From the NCBI RefSeq assembly GCF_022524345.1, contig NZ_JAKWJU010000002.1:1426001-1490000 (forward strand): 64,000 nt of DNA, read 5' to 3'. Of the stretch, positions 18,683 to 25,459 are shown in pieces (the first letter of the stretch is position 1; the number at the start of each line of letters is the position of its first letter). The notes under the pieces were generated by a model that was given only the letters and a program-made list of their open reading frames with translations, did no database searches and had not been told where the DNA came from. A program made the translations under genes and the position numbers. The stretch is from Streptomyces marispadix. GTDB taxonomy: Bacteria > Actinomycetota > Actinomycetes > Streptomycetales > Streptomycetaceae.

Positions 18683-19105
18683 CGGACGAGCCGGCCGGGC
18701 GGCCGCGTCGGGGCCCGGCCTTCGGGCCAGGCTCCGCCGAGGAACGTCCGGGCTCCACAGGGCAGGATGGTGGGTAACGCCCACCCGGGGTGACCCGCGG
18801 GACAGTGCCACAGAAAGCAGACCGCCGGGCCCGTATCCGTACGGGACCCGGTAAGGGTGAAACGGTGGTGTAAGAGACCACCAGCGCCCAGGGCGACCTG
18901 GGCGGCTAGGTAAACCCCATCCGGAGCAAGGTCAAGAGGAGCCGTCGGCCGACGGCTCTGCGCGGACGACCGAGGGCTGCCCGCCCGAGTCCGCGGGTGG
19001 ACCGCAAGAGGCCGGCGGCGACGCCGGTCCCAGATGGATGGCCGCCTCCCCCGGCGCCGCGAGGCTACGGGGAGACAGAACCCGGCGTACAGGCCGACTC
19101 GTCCG
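18683..19105 (+). ncRNA. rnpB: RNase P RNA (type A)
   Basis: The catalytic RNA that matures tRNA 5' ends. The P1 stem pairs CGGACGAGCCGGCC at the 5' end with GGCCGACTCGTCCG at the 3' end. Universally conserved blocks are present: GAGGAACGTCCGGGCTCCAC near the start, ACAGAAAGCAGACCGCC, GGGTAAGGGTGAAACGGTG, TAAACCCCATCCGGAGCAAG and the closing GACAGAACCCGGCGTACAGG. Length of about 420 bases fits actinobacterial type A. Ends are placed by the P1 pairing and may be off by a few bases. Its last 26 bases are duplicated about 8.8 kb downstream. Confidence 0.95.
19077..19102 (+). repeat. direct repeat copy 1 within rnpB 3' end (putative attL)
   Basis: These 26 bases, beginning AGAACCCGGCGTACAGG and ending ACTCGT, recur exactly at 27898-27923 in the same orientation. 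A second shared block, GTCGAAACCGC, follows at 19113-19123 and again at 27939-27949. Copies of the 3' end of a structural RNA gene flanking accessory DNA are typical of site-specific integration. Confidence 0.75.
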
Positions 19106-19458
19106 CCTCACTGTCGAAACCGCAGGTCGGAGAGGGTGCCCCCTCCGGGCCGAACTGCCCCGGTCGAATCCCGGTCGAATTGGGGGCGGGCAGACCGTTC
19201 CACGGGCCCGTCATGCCGAGGCTGTGCTGGGCGAATCCCCAGGATGTATCTGCGATGTAGAGGGTGCAGGCGGCTGCCGTGACGGACGCGATGACTACGG
19301 GTCCGGCCGGTCGGGCAGCGGTTTGCAGGGCGTGCGCTGCGCACCATGTGGCGGGCACGAGCAGGGCTGCCACCGCCCACGCGCCGTGCGCGGTGCACCG
19401 GCCACAGACACCTGATGACCGCAGCCTCCCGACGACCACCGCCTCCCGACGACCACCG
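19106..19458 (-). pseudogene. possible fragment of a membrane protein beside rnpB
   Basis: Between rnpB and the SRPBCC gene the minus-strand frame reads a membrane-protein-like stretch: HGAWAVAALLVPATWCAAHA, then VVIASVTAAACTLYIADTSW. This frame continues through the rnpB 3' end without a proper stop of its own, and has no good start outside the neighbouring gene. It may be a gene tail cut off by recombination at rnpB, or chance. Nothing else is seen in this 353-base stretch. Confidence 0.25.
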
Positions 19459-19956
19459 CTATCCGGCCGTCGCCGCCGCCTCCAGGTGCGTCTTGAGGCG
19501 GCCCAGGGTGGTGCCGATGTTGGCGTTGTTGGCCCCCATGCGGTCGAGGACACCGGTGATCATGATGGCGAAGGGTATGAACCACAGTGGCACCCGCAGC
19601 CAGTTGGTCTCGGTGACGCTGCATCCCTCCTCCGTCGCCTCGATGTCGTACTGCCAGCGGGAGATGGGGATTCTCAGGGGCGACGCCGTCACCTCGTAGG
19701 CGAAGCGCCGGCCGGGATCGGCGTCCGTCACGCGGCAGTCGGTGACCCAGCGGCGCAGACCGTTGCGGTTGTAGCCCCGGAAGCGCGCACCCACCTGCGA
19801 GGGTTCGCAGCCCCCTACCCAGCGGGCGCGGTGGGCCTCCTCGGCGAAGCGGATCATGACGGGCGGGTCGCTGACGATCTCGTACGCGGAGGCGGGTGTC
19901 GCGTTGATGACCACGGTGCCGGTGGCCGCGGGCTCCGGGAAGCGCGGTATGCGCAT
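19459..19956 (-). CDS. SRPBCC (START-like) family protein
   Basis: A 165-residue protein of the helix-grip SRPBCC fold. It starts with a beta strand and the typical INATPASAYEIVSDPPVMIRF segment, continues with FRGYNRNGLRRWVTDCRVTDADPGRRFAYEV, and ends in a long C-terminal helix (GTTLGRLKTHLEAAA). Relatives bind hydrophobic ligands or act as polyketide cyclase-like proteins; no catalytic residues can be assigned. A GAGGGAG ribosome site precedes the ATG at 19956. The gene lies downstream of a TetR gene, with a perfect palindrome in the 52-base gap. Confidence 0.82.
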   Translation of the reverse strand: MRIPRFPEPAATGTVVINATPASAYEIVSDPPVMIRFAEEAHRARWVGGCEPSQVGARFRGYNRNGLRRWVTDCRVTDADPGRRFAYEVTASPLRIPISRWQYDIEATEEGCSVTETNWLRVPLWFIPFAIMITGVLDRMGANNANIGTTLGRLKTHLEAAATAG

Positions 19957-19970
19957 CGGCTGCTCCCTCG

Positions 19971-19995
19971 TTGATGTAATCGGTGATTACATCAA
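19971..19995. promoter_or_regulatory. perfect 25-base palindrome, candidate TetR operator
   Basis: Arms TTGATGTAATC and GATTACATCAA are exact inverted repeats of 11 bases with a 3-base centre. The site is AT-rich against a very GC-rich background, lies 14 bases before the SRPBCC ATG and 13 bases after the TetR stop codon, and so would control the SRPBCC gene. Confidence 0.7.
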
Positions 19996-20008
19996 CGGAG
20001 GCGAGCGG

Positions 20009-20626
20009 TCAAGGCTCCTGGCACGAGGCCGAGTTGACGACTCCGAGCCCGAAGGTGTCCAGCACCTGCTCGACCAGTCCCTCCGCCCTCTCCGGCGGGA
20101 GATAGCCGTCGACGATCATCAGCGACAGCCCGTAGACCAGAGCCTGACCCGCGAGACTCACGACGGCGGGATCACCGGCGGCCAGTTCGCCTCTCCGCTG
20201 GCCCTCGACGATGAGGTCCGTGAGCGTCCGCTCTATACGGGAGAGACGCGGACGCAGTTCGGCGGGCTGCTGCGAGCCGAACACCCTGGACCTGACCAGC
20301 TCGAAGCGGTGAGGATGCCGGACGGCGTAGCGCACGAACCCGAGGCCGAAGGCGCGCATCGCCGGGCCCCGTTCACCGGCGACCGCCGCGAGCTGCCACT
20401 GCTCGAAGTCGTCGAGGACGCGCTCGGCGACCGCCGTCAACAGGGCCTGCCGGTCCGCGAAGTGCCTGAACGGCGCCCCCGGTGACACCCCGGCACGGCG
20501 CGCGACCTCCCGGACGGTCATCCGCTCCGCGCCGCGCTCGTCGAGCAGTTGAAGCGCCGCCGCGGTCAACGCCGCCGGGAGGGAGCCGTGGTGATAACCG
20601 GCACGTCCGTCGGGCTCGTCCCTCAT
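20009..20626 (-). CDS. TetR/AcrR family transcriptional regulator
   Basis: A 205-residue regulator with an N-terminal helix-turn-helix: RMTVREVARRAGVSPGAPFRHFADR. The leader HHGSLPAALTAAALQLLDERG is typical of the AcrR-like group with a TetR_C_13-type (WHG) ligand domain. It is encoded just upstream of the SRPBCC gene in the same direction; the 25-base palindrome between them is its likely operator. The START-like product may bind or process the inducing compound, giving a self-contained sensor/effector cassette. Confidence 0.87.
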   Translation of the reverse strand: MRDEPDGRAGYHHGSLPAALTAAALQLLDERGAERMTVREVARRAGVSPGAPFRHFADRQALLTAVAERVLDDFEQWQLAAVAGERGPAMRAFGLGFVRYAVRHPHRFELVRSRVFGSQQPAELRPRLSRIERTLTDLIVEGQRRGELAAGDPAVVSLAGQALVYGLSLMIVDGYLPPERAEGLVEQVLDTFGLGVVNSASCQEP

Positions 20627-21074
20627 GCCGCAGTGCTACCACAGCGGGCGGTGACCGTGCCGCGACACGTACGTCACTCCAGACCGGCCCGGCTACGGCT
20701 GGAGCACCGGGTCGCGCCGGTACCGACTGCCTTGCTTGCCACCGGGATCGGACGGTTCGGCCGGGCCGGCCAGGCTCACCGGGTTTCTCGTAGACGGTGT
20801 ACGGAGACGATCGCGCGTTCACCGCACACCAGAAACCGGGATCACTCGAAGCGAGGGTGTAACAGATCCTGCCCGGAGAAGCGTCGGGCGCGGGGAAATC
20901 GTGCCGCTCCTCGCGGCCCGCACGATAGGCGCACAGCTTGTTCCGCCCGTGCGGAGTCCCGGGATGTCACAAGGCACCGCTCCAGGTGCGTATCGGTGCT
21001 CGTGAGCGGACTCGGCGGCCACGGCCAACCGCCGGACGGTGTGGGCGCGTTGGACGTCCGGACGAGCGCCGGTC
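20627..21074. other. 448-base region without a clear gene
   Basis: It lies upstream of the TetR gene and downstream of the SRPBCC/AHSA1 gene. ORFs here have shadow-like composition (Arg- and Ser-rich). It should contain the TetR promoter. I see no long palindrome, repeat or RNA feature. Confidence 0.4.
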
Positions 21075-21593
21075 TCAGTCGGTGCCCACGTCCTTCACGT
21101 CCTTCACCAGCGCCTCGTAGTAGCCCTTCATCCCCGGGTAGTAGTCGCCGAAGTCCGGCATGGGCTCGTCCCGGAACGCCGCGGTGAACCGGTCGAGGTA
21201 GTACTCCCAGCCCGGGCCGATCTCGCCGACCATGGATGTGTCGGTGAGGTGCTGCACGAAGCGCAGTTCGGTGATGCCGTCGCGCTCCGTGAGCTGTGCT
21301 TCCAGGTGCCATGTGCCGTAGTCGTGGACGGACGACATCGCGAGGCGGTGCGGTGGCTCGCAGACCTCGATCTTCATCTGGCTCTCCGGACTGCCCTCCT
21401 CCGCGGTCATGGTGACGGTCACCGTCTCCCCGGCACCGGGTCTGCCCGTCCACGGGCCGAACCAGCGGCTGGTGCGTTCGGATTCGGTGAGCGAGTCCCA
21501 TACGTCGACGATGGGCGCGCGGAACGTACGTATGAGAACGAGATCCGTGCCGTCCGCGGTGGGGGTCAGGGAACCATCGGGCTGCGATGTCAT
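21075..21593 (-). CDS. SRPBCC/AHSA1-type (activator of Hsp90 ATPase homologue) protein
   Basis: A 172-residue SRPBCC protein of the AHSA1/CalC subgroup: IRTFRAPIVDVWDSLTESERTSRWFGPWTGRPGAGE at the N-terminus, EVCEPPHRLAMS in the middle, and a C-terminal helix with GPGWEYYLDRFTAAF. Such proteins occur with ArsR-type repressors in many actinobacteria and may bind a hydrophobic ligand. Its ATG overlaps the stop of the ArsR gene (ATGA), so the two are translationally coupled. The shared promoter carries a long perfect inverted repeat. Confidence 0.88.
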   Translation of the reverse strand: MTSQPDGSLTPTADGTDLVLIRTFRAPIVDVWDSLTESERTSRWFGPWTGRPGAGETVTVTMTAEEGSPESQMKIEVCEPPHRLAMSSVHDYGTWHLEAQLTERDGITELRFVQHLTDTSMVGEIGPGWEYYLDRFTAAFRDEPMPDFGDYYPGMKGYYEALVKDVKDVGTD

Positions 21594-21982
21594 GCGAGCT
21601 TCTCCTTGGCTTCTGCTTGTGCTGTCGCTTCTGGGGTTTCGACGGCTTCCGCCGGAGAGCGGCCTTGTCGGCGGCGCTCCCTCCGAGTGCGGTGGACCTC
21701 GGTTTCGAGGGCGTCGAGCCGCTGCTCCCAGCGGCTCGCGAACTGCTCCAGCCACTGCCGCAGCTCCATCAGCGGCTCCGGCTCCAGCCGGTAGATCCGC
21801 TCACGGCCACGATCCTCGGCGACGACGAGCCCCGCCTCGCGCAGCACACGCAGATGCCGGCTGACGGCGGGACGGCTGACGGCGAAGTGACCGGTGATGT
21901 CGCCGACATTGCGCGGCCGAGTGCTCAACAACACGAGAATCTCCCGCCGCACGGGGTCAGCCAGAGCTGCTGGGGCCTTCAT
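21590..21982 (-). CDS. ArsR-family winged-helix repressor
   Basis: A 130-residue regulator with the ArsR winged helix: ALADPVRREILVLLSTRPRNVGDIT, recognition helix VSRPAVSRHLRVLREAGLV and wing AEDRGRERIYRLEP. No metal-binding cysteines are present, so it belongs to the non-metal, SRPBCC-linked group related to SdpR and Rv2034. The C-terminal 50 residues are a charged helix. The ATG is 3 bases from a 32-base inverted repeat, implying autorepression. The first gene of a two-gene operon. Confidence 0.88.
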   Translation of the reverse strand: MKAPAALADPVRREILVLLSTRPRNVGDITGHFAVSRPAVSRHLRVLREAGLVVAEDRGRERIYRLEPEPLMELRQWLEQFASRWEQRLDALETEVHRTRRERRRQGRSPAEAVETPEATAQAEAKEKLA

Positions 21983-21985
21983 GAA

Positions 21986-22017
21986 AAGGAAGCGTAACAC
22001 ATCGGTTACGCTTCCTT
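21986..22017. promoter_or_regulatory. 32-base inverted repeat, candidate ArsR autoregulatory operator
   Basis: Arms AAGGAAGCGTAAC and GTTACGCTTCCTT are perfect 13-base inverted repeats separated by 6 bases (ACATCG). The repeat abuts the start of the ArsR gene, covering its leader or core promoter. The inner core GTAAC-N6-GTTAC is a plausible winged-helix dimer site. Confidence 0.7.
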
Positions 22018-22313
22018 CCGAGCGCTCCGCACGGCTCCGTGCAACGAGAAGCCCCCTGCCGGTGCCTTTGTCACTGACAGGGGGCGGTCGCAGCATCGCG
22101 CTGCGGGCGGCGCGAGAGGAGACGGGGGCCAACCGCCTCTGGTCCAGCCGCCGAAGGACTCGTTGGAGGCGCTGGCGACGATGTTCTTCGCCTCGCGCTC
22201 GGTCGGCCTGCCCGGCCGAACCTCTGGCGTTCGAGCATCCAGATCGACGGGACGGCGGGTTTCGACGTCGACGAGGACCGTGCCGATGGCCGGACTGCCC
22301 GGAAGGCCGAGAC
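22018..22313 (-). pseudogene. gene-free stretch with a possible ISL3-type transposase fragment
   Basis: Bases 22290 to 22241 on the minus strand read GTVLVDVETRRPVDL, which resembles the strand before the second catalytic block of ISL3-family transposases. The frame then continues into ARTPEVRPGRPTEREAKNIV and loses similarity. No start, inverted repeats or remaining catalytic residues are seen. This is at best a short remnant. The rest of the stretch between the ArsR and MarR genes holds nothing recognisable. Confidence 0.35.
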
Positions 22314-22838
22314 TCAGGCCTCGCCTGCCGGCCCAACGTCGCTCGCCTCGTCGCCGTGGCTGAGCAGGAGGATGCGCAGGGCTGCGGCAAGGTCGTCCTG
22401 CTGGTGCTGGTCGAGCGCGGCGAGGATTCGTCGTTCGTTGTCGACGTGGGCGGCGACGGCACGGTCGATGAGTTCGCGACCGGCGGGCGTGAGGGCGACG
22501 ATGACGGTACGGCGGTTGGCCGGGTCGAGGTCACGTGTGATGTAGCCCTTGGCGACGAGCCGGTCGAGCCGGTTCGTGACGGCACCCGAGGTGACCATCG
22601 AGGAGCGGGCCAGCATGCCGGCGGTCATGCCGTCGGCCGAGTCGGCGCGACGGAGGGTGGCGAGGACGTCGAACTCGCCCCTTTCCAGGCCGAATTCACT
22701 GAAGAGCTTTTTGAGTTCGCGCTCGGCGATCCGGGTCATCCGGGAGAGGCGGCCGAGGACCCGCATGGGGGACGCGTCGAGGTCAGGGCGGACCCGGGCC
22801 CACTGCTCCACGACGAGGTCGACGGCGTCACGCGTCAC
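22314..22838 (-). CDS. MarR family transcriptional regulator
   Basis: A 174-residue winged-helix regulator. The core runs VLGRLSRMTRIAERELKKLF, GEFDVLATLRRA, GMTAGMLARSSMVTSGAVTNRLDRLVAKGYITRDLDPANRRTVIVALT, matching MarR. GTG 22838 is chosen because GAGGAG lies seven bases upstream; the longer ATG form at 22910 would run through the operators. It is divergent from an EamA exporter gene, and three copies of the CAACGTTG box lie between. It probably represses both itself and the exporter operon until a small effector binds. Confidence 0.88.
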   Translation of the reverse strand: MTRDAVDLVVEQWARVRPDLDASPMRVLGRLSRMTRIAERELKKLFSEFGLERGEFDVLATLRRADSADGMTAGMLARSSMVTSGAVTNRLDRLVAKGYITRDLDPANRRTVIVALTPAGRELIDRAVAAHVDNERRILAALDQHQQDDLAAALRILLLSHGDEASDVGPAGEA

Positions 22839-22849
22839 GAGAGAACTCC

Positions 22850-22921
22850 TCAACGTTGAACTGTTTGACGCAAAGGTACCACTGGGCGTACTGTCGCCAA
22901 CGTTGAACATTTCAACGTTGA
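22850..22921. promoter_or_regulatory. CAACGTTG operator cluster between marR-type and exporter genes
   Basis: CAACGTTG occurs at 22851-22858, 22898-22905 and 22913-22920. The last two form one perfect palindrome (22898-22920): arms CAACGTTGAA and TTCAACGTTG with a CAT centre. One site sits at the MarR leader and the paired site just upstream of the exporter start, as expected for a regulator that controls both directions. Confidence 0.7.
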
Positions 22922-22930
22922 GAGGTCTCG

Positions 22931-23881
22931 ATGACTACCACGCCCACCACCTCGGCGACAGCGCCCACCGAGGCCGCACCGTTCGGCGGCACGCTGGGAG
23001 CGACAGCGCTGACCGCGGCCGTGCCGATCAGTTGGGGCAGCACGTACCTGGTCACCACCGAATTCCTCCCGCCCGGCTGCCCACTGGTGTCCGGGGTGCT
23101 CCGCGCGCTGCCGGCCGGGCTGATCCTGCTCGCCGTCACGCGCAAGCTGCCGCAGGGCACGTGGCTGTGGCGCTCGTTGCTGCTTGGCACCCTCAATATC
23201 GGCGCGCTCTTCGCGCTGCTTTTCGCCGCTGCCTACCGGCTGCCGGGTGGCGTCGCGGCGACTCTCTTCGCCGTCCAGCCGCTGTTCGTCACCGGCCTGG
23301 CGTTCTGGCTACTCAGCGAGAAGCCCACGCGCTGGCGGCTGGGCTGGGGTCTGGCGGGTGTGGTCGGCGTCGGATTGATCGTCCTGCGCGGCAGGGTCTC
23401 CTTCGACCTGCTCGGCGTCCTGGCCGGGATCGGAGCTGCCGGGGTGATGGCCGGCGGGATCGTCTTGACCAAACGGTGGGGGCGCCCTGAGGGTGCCGGC
23501 GCGGTGACCATCGCCGGCTGGCAGCTCACCGCCGGCGGTCTCGTGCTCGTCCCGCTCGCGCTTGCCCTTGAGGGACTTCCGTCCGGACTGGAGCCGCGTG
23601 CGGTCGGCGGCTACGCGTGGCTGTCCGTGGTGGGCGCCCTGCTGTCCTACCCGATCTGGTTCCGCGGCATCGGCAGGCTGCCCGTGGTCGCCGTCTCGTT
23701 CCTCTCCCTGCTGTCGCCCGCGGCCGCCACGGCCTTGGGCTGGCTGTTTCTCGGCCAGTCCCTGACGCCCTGGCAGGGCGTCGGTTTCGTGCTCGCGCTG
23801 ACTGCCATCGCCGCCGCTCAGCTGACCCCCGACGTCGTCCGCGACCTGATCCGTGTCCGCGCTACCAGCAAGGGAGAATGA
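22931..23881 (+). CDS. EamA/DMT-family exporter
   Basis: A 316-residue inner-membrane protein with ten predicted spans and the two EamA repeats: the first contains PISWGSTYLVTTEFLPPGCPLVSGVLRALPAGLILL and the second AVSFLSLLSPAAATALGWLFLGQSLTPWQ. This family exports metabolites and amino acids; the substrate cannot be told. It is divergent from the MarR gene and its stop overlaps the next start (ATGA), giving a two-gene operon. Confidence 0.88.
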   Translation: MTTTPTTSATAPTEAAPFGGTLGATALTAAVPISWGSTYLVTTEFLPPGCPLVSGVLRALPAGLILLAVTRKLPQGTWLWRSLLLGTLNIGALFALLFAAAYRLPGGVAATLFAVQPLFVTGLAFWLLSEKPTRWRLGWGLAGVVGVGLIVLRGRVSFDLLGVLAGIGAAGVMAGGIVLTKRWGRPEGAGAVTIAGWQLTAGGLVLVPLALALEGLPSGLEPRAVGGYAWLSVVGALLSYPIWFRGIGRLPVVAVSFLSLLSPAAATALGWLFLGQSLTPWQGVGFVLALTAIAAAQLTPDVVRDLIRVRATSKGE

Positions 23882-24768
23882 GCATGCCGCGCACCGTGCT
23901 GATCACCGGGGCCACCGGTACGGTGTCCACCGCGCTGATGAACGAGCTGCAAGGGGCCGATGTGACCCTTCGTGCTCTCGTCCGCCGCGAGTCCAGAGCC
24001 GACAGCCCGCGCGAACAGGGTGCCGAAGTTTTCGTCGGCGACCTCGACGACCCCCGGTCGTTGCCTCCTGCGTTCGAGAGCGTGCAGGACGTGTGGCTGC
24101 TCACCCCGAACGGCCCGCGCGCTCCGGAGAACCACATGAACGCCGTGTGGGCCGCACGCCAGGCCGGCGTCGAGCGCGTCGTGCGCTTGTCCGTCGTCGG
24201 CGCGGCACACGACGCGCCGAACCGCAGCGGCAGGCTGCACGCTCTGTCCGACCGGGAGATCGAACGGTGCGGCATGCGGTGGACGCTCCTGCGTCCGCAC
24301 TGGTTCATGCAGAACCTTCTGAACGAGACGGGCGACATCTGCGCCACGGGTACGTTCTCGTTGAACATGGCCTCGGCGCGGGTCGGCATGATCGACGTGC
24401 GCGACATCGCCGAGTGCGCCGCCCGCGTGCTCCTCGACCACCCGGATCGGCACCACGGCAAGGCATACACCCTCACCGGCCCGCGCTCGCTGACGTTCGA
24501 CGAGGTCGCCGACCAGATGAGCCTCACCCTCGGCAGCTCCATCACCTACCTGCCGGTCAGCGACAGCACGAAGCGCAAGACGCTGCTCGGCTACGGCGTT
24601 CCGGCATGGATCGTCGACATGCTCGAAGAGTACGCACAGGCGTATGCCTCCGGCTGGGGGGACTTCACCACCGGTACGGTCGCCGACCTGCTCGGACGCC
24701 CTCCGCGCGACATCGCCGACTTCGTCCGCGACCATGCCGCGGCACTCACCCGTCCCGGCACCACCTGA
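23878..24768 (+). CDS. NAD(P)-binding NmrA/SDR-like protein
   Basis: A 296-residue atypical SDR of the NmrA/QOR2 group. The N-terminal dinucleotide motif is TGATGTVSTALMNEL, followed by LVRRES and FVGDLDDPRSLPPAF; the middle has LRPHWFMQNLL and the C-terminal part IDVRDIAECAARVL and YTLTGPRSLTFDEVA, all typical. The usual Y-x3-K pair is absent, as in many family members that sense redox cofactors or reduce quinones. The ATG overlaps the exporter stop; a second ATG six bases later is possible. It is under the MarR-controlled promoter. Confidence 0.85.
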   Translation: MSMPRTVLITGATGTVSTALMNELQGADVTLRALVRRESRADSPREQGAEVFVGDLDDPRSLPPAFESVQDVWLLTPNGPRAPENHMNAVWAARQAGVERVVRLSVVGAAHDAPNRSGRLHALSDREIERCGMRWTLLRPHWFMQNLLNETGDICATGTFSLNMASARVGMIDVRDIAECAARVLLDHPDRHHGKAYTLTGPRSLTFDEVADQMSLTLGSSITYLPVSDSTKRKTLLGYGVPAWIVDMLEEYAQAYASGWGDFTTGTVADLLGRPPRDIADFVRDHAAALTRPGTT

Positions 24769-24878
24769 AACCGCGACCCGCTGATCAGCGCCGGATTTCA
24801 TGGTGAGCGCCACGGCGCCACCCCGTGAGCCGAGCTCGCCCGACAGGCATGTGAGAAACCCTGCGCCTGATCGAAGCC

Positions 24879-24914
24879 TTGACCTAGCTTGCTAGGATGC
24901 TAGCATCGCCATCG
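24879..24914 (+). promoter_or_regulatory. promoter for a leaderless transcript with overlapping TGCTAG repeats
   Basis: TTGACC (24879-24884) and TAGCAT (24901-24906) are spaced 16 bases apart, a reasonable sigma-70-type promoter. The GTG start at 24914 lies only eight bases after the -10, so transcription probably begins at the start codon. The spacer and -10 contain TGCTAG twice, eight bases apart (24890 and 24898), and the palindrome ATGCTAGCAT (24897-24906), a good site for the encoded ribbon-helix-helix protein. Confidence 0.5.
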
Positions 24915-25093
24915 TGGGTGATGAAGAGGTCAAACAGTTCAACGTGTACCTGCCCATCGCACTGATCAAGCAGGTCAAGTACCGCGCCATCGAGTCAGGC
25001 ATGTCGTTCTCGGCGCTGGTCGCCGAGGCGCTGCGCGCCTACCTCGACGACACCCATGGACGCGATCAGCAACCGACGCAGGAGGAGACCTGA
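24914..25093 (+). CDS. small ribbon-helix-helix (CopG/Arc-type) DNA-binding protein, 59 aa
   Basis: Reading from GTG 24914 gives 59 residues: a beta strand [19 protein letters not shown], then [22 protein letters not shown], the strand-helix-helix pattern of Arc/CopG proteins. No ribosome site precedes the GTG and the -10 box lies directly upstream, so the mRNA is probably leaderless. Its stop codon is one base before the ATG of the VOC gene, so it heads an operon of RHH, VOC protein and methyltransferase and probably autoregulates it. Confidence 0.75.
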   Translation: MGDEEVKQFNVYLPIALIKQVKYRAIESGMSFSALVAEALRAYLDDTHGRDQQPTQEET

Positions 25094-25094
25094 C

Positions 25095-25439
25095 ATGGCG
25101 ACCGAAGGAATCGAGGCCGTTTTCCTCACGACGCACAACTGGGGCAAGGCGGCGAAGTTCTTCCAAACCCTGGGCTACGAGCTGGAGTTCGCGACGGACC
25201 ACAACTCCGGCCAGCTCCGCAACGGCGACAGCCCGTACGTGTTCATCGCCGAGGTCCCCGAGGACCGGGAACCCCAGACGCAGATCGTGATGAAGGTGCC
25301 CGACGCAGACGCGTTCCGTCCCGGCCCTGACGTCGAGGTGGTCACGCCGTTCGAGGACACCCATTACGGGACCAGGGAGATGACCGTCCGCGACCCCGAC
25401 GGGCGCCTGTGGAGCCTCCAGGCTCCACGGAAGAACTGA
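25095..25439 (+). CDS. VOC (glyoxalase/bleomycin-resistance fold) protein
   Basis: A 114-residue single VOC domain. It shows the beta-alpha-beta-beta-beta pattern with FLTTHNWGKAAKFFQTLGYELEF at the start and YGTREMTVRDPDGRLWSLQAP at the end, where the Glu and the DPDG turn are usual. Typical metal ligands are only partly present, so it may be a binding protein or resistance factor and not a lyase. It follows the RHH gene by one base and precedes the methyltransferase by 20 bases. Confidence 0.83.
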   Translation: MATEGIEAVFLTTHNWGKAAKFFQTLGYELEFATDHNSGQLRNGDSPYVFIAEVPEDREPQTQIVMKVPDADAFRPGPDVEVVTPFEDTHYGTREMTVRDPDGRLWSLQAPRKN

Positions 25440-25459
25440 CCGCGACGAGAGGCCGCACC

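Noticed and set aside
18997..19415. Short plus-strand frames over the rnpB 3' end
   Set aside because: They overlap a well-supported structural RNA and have no coding character.
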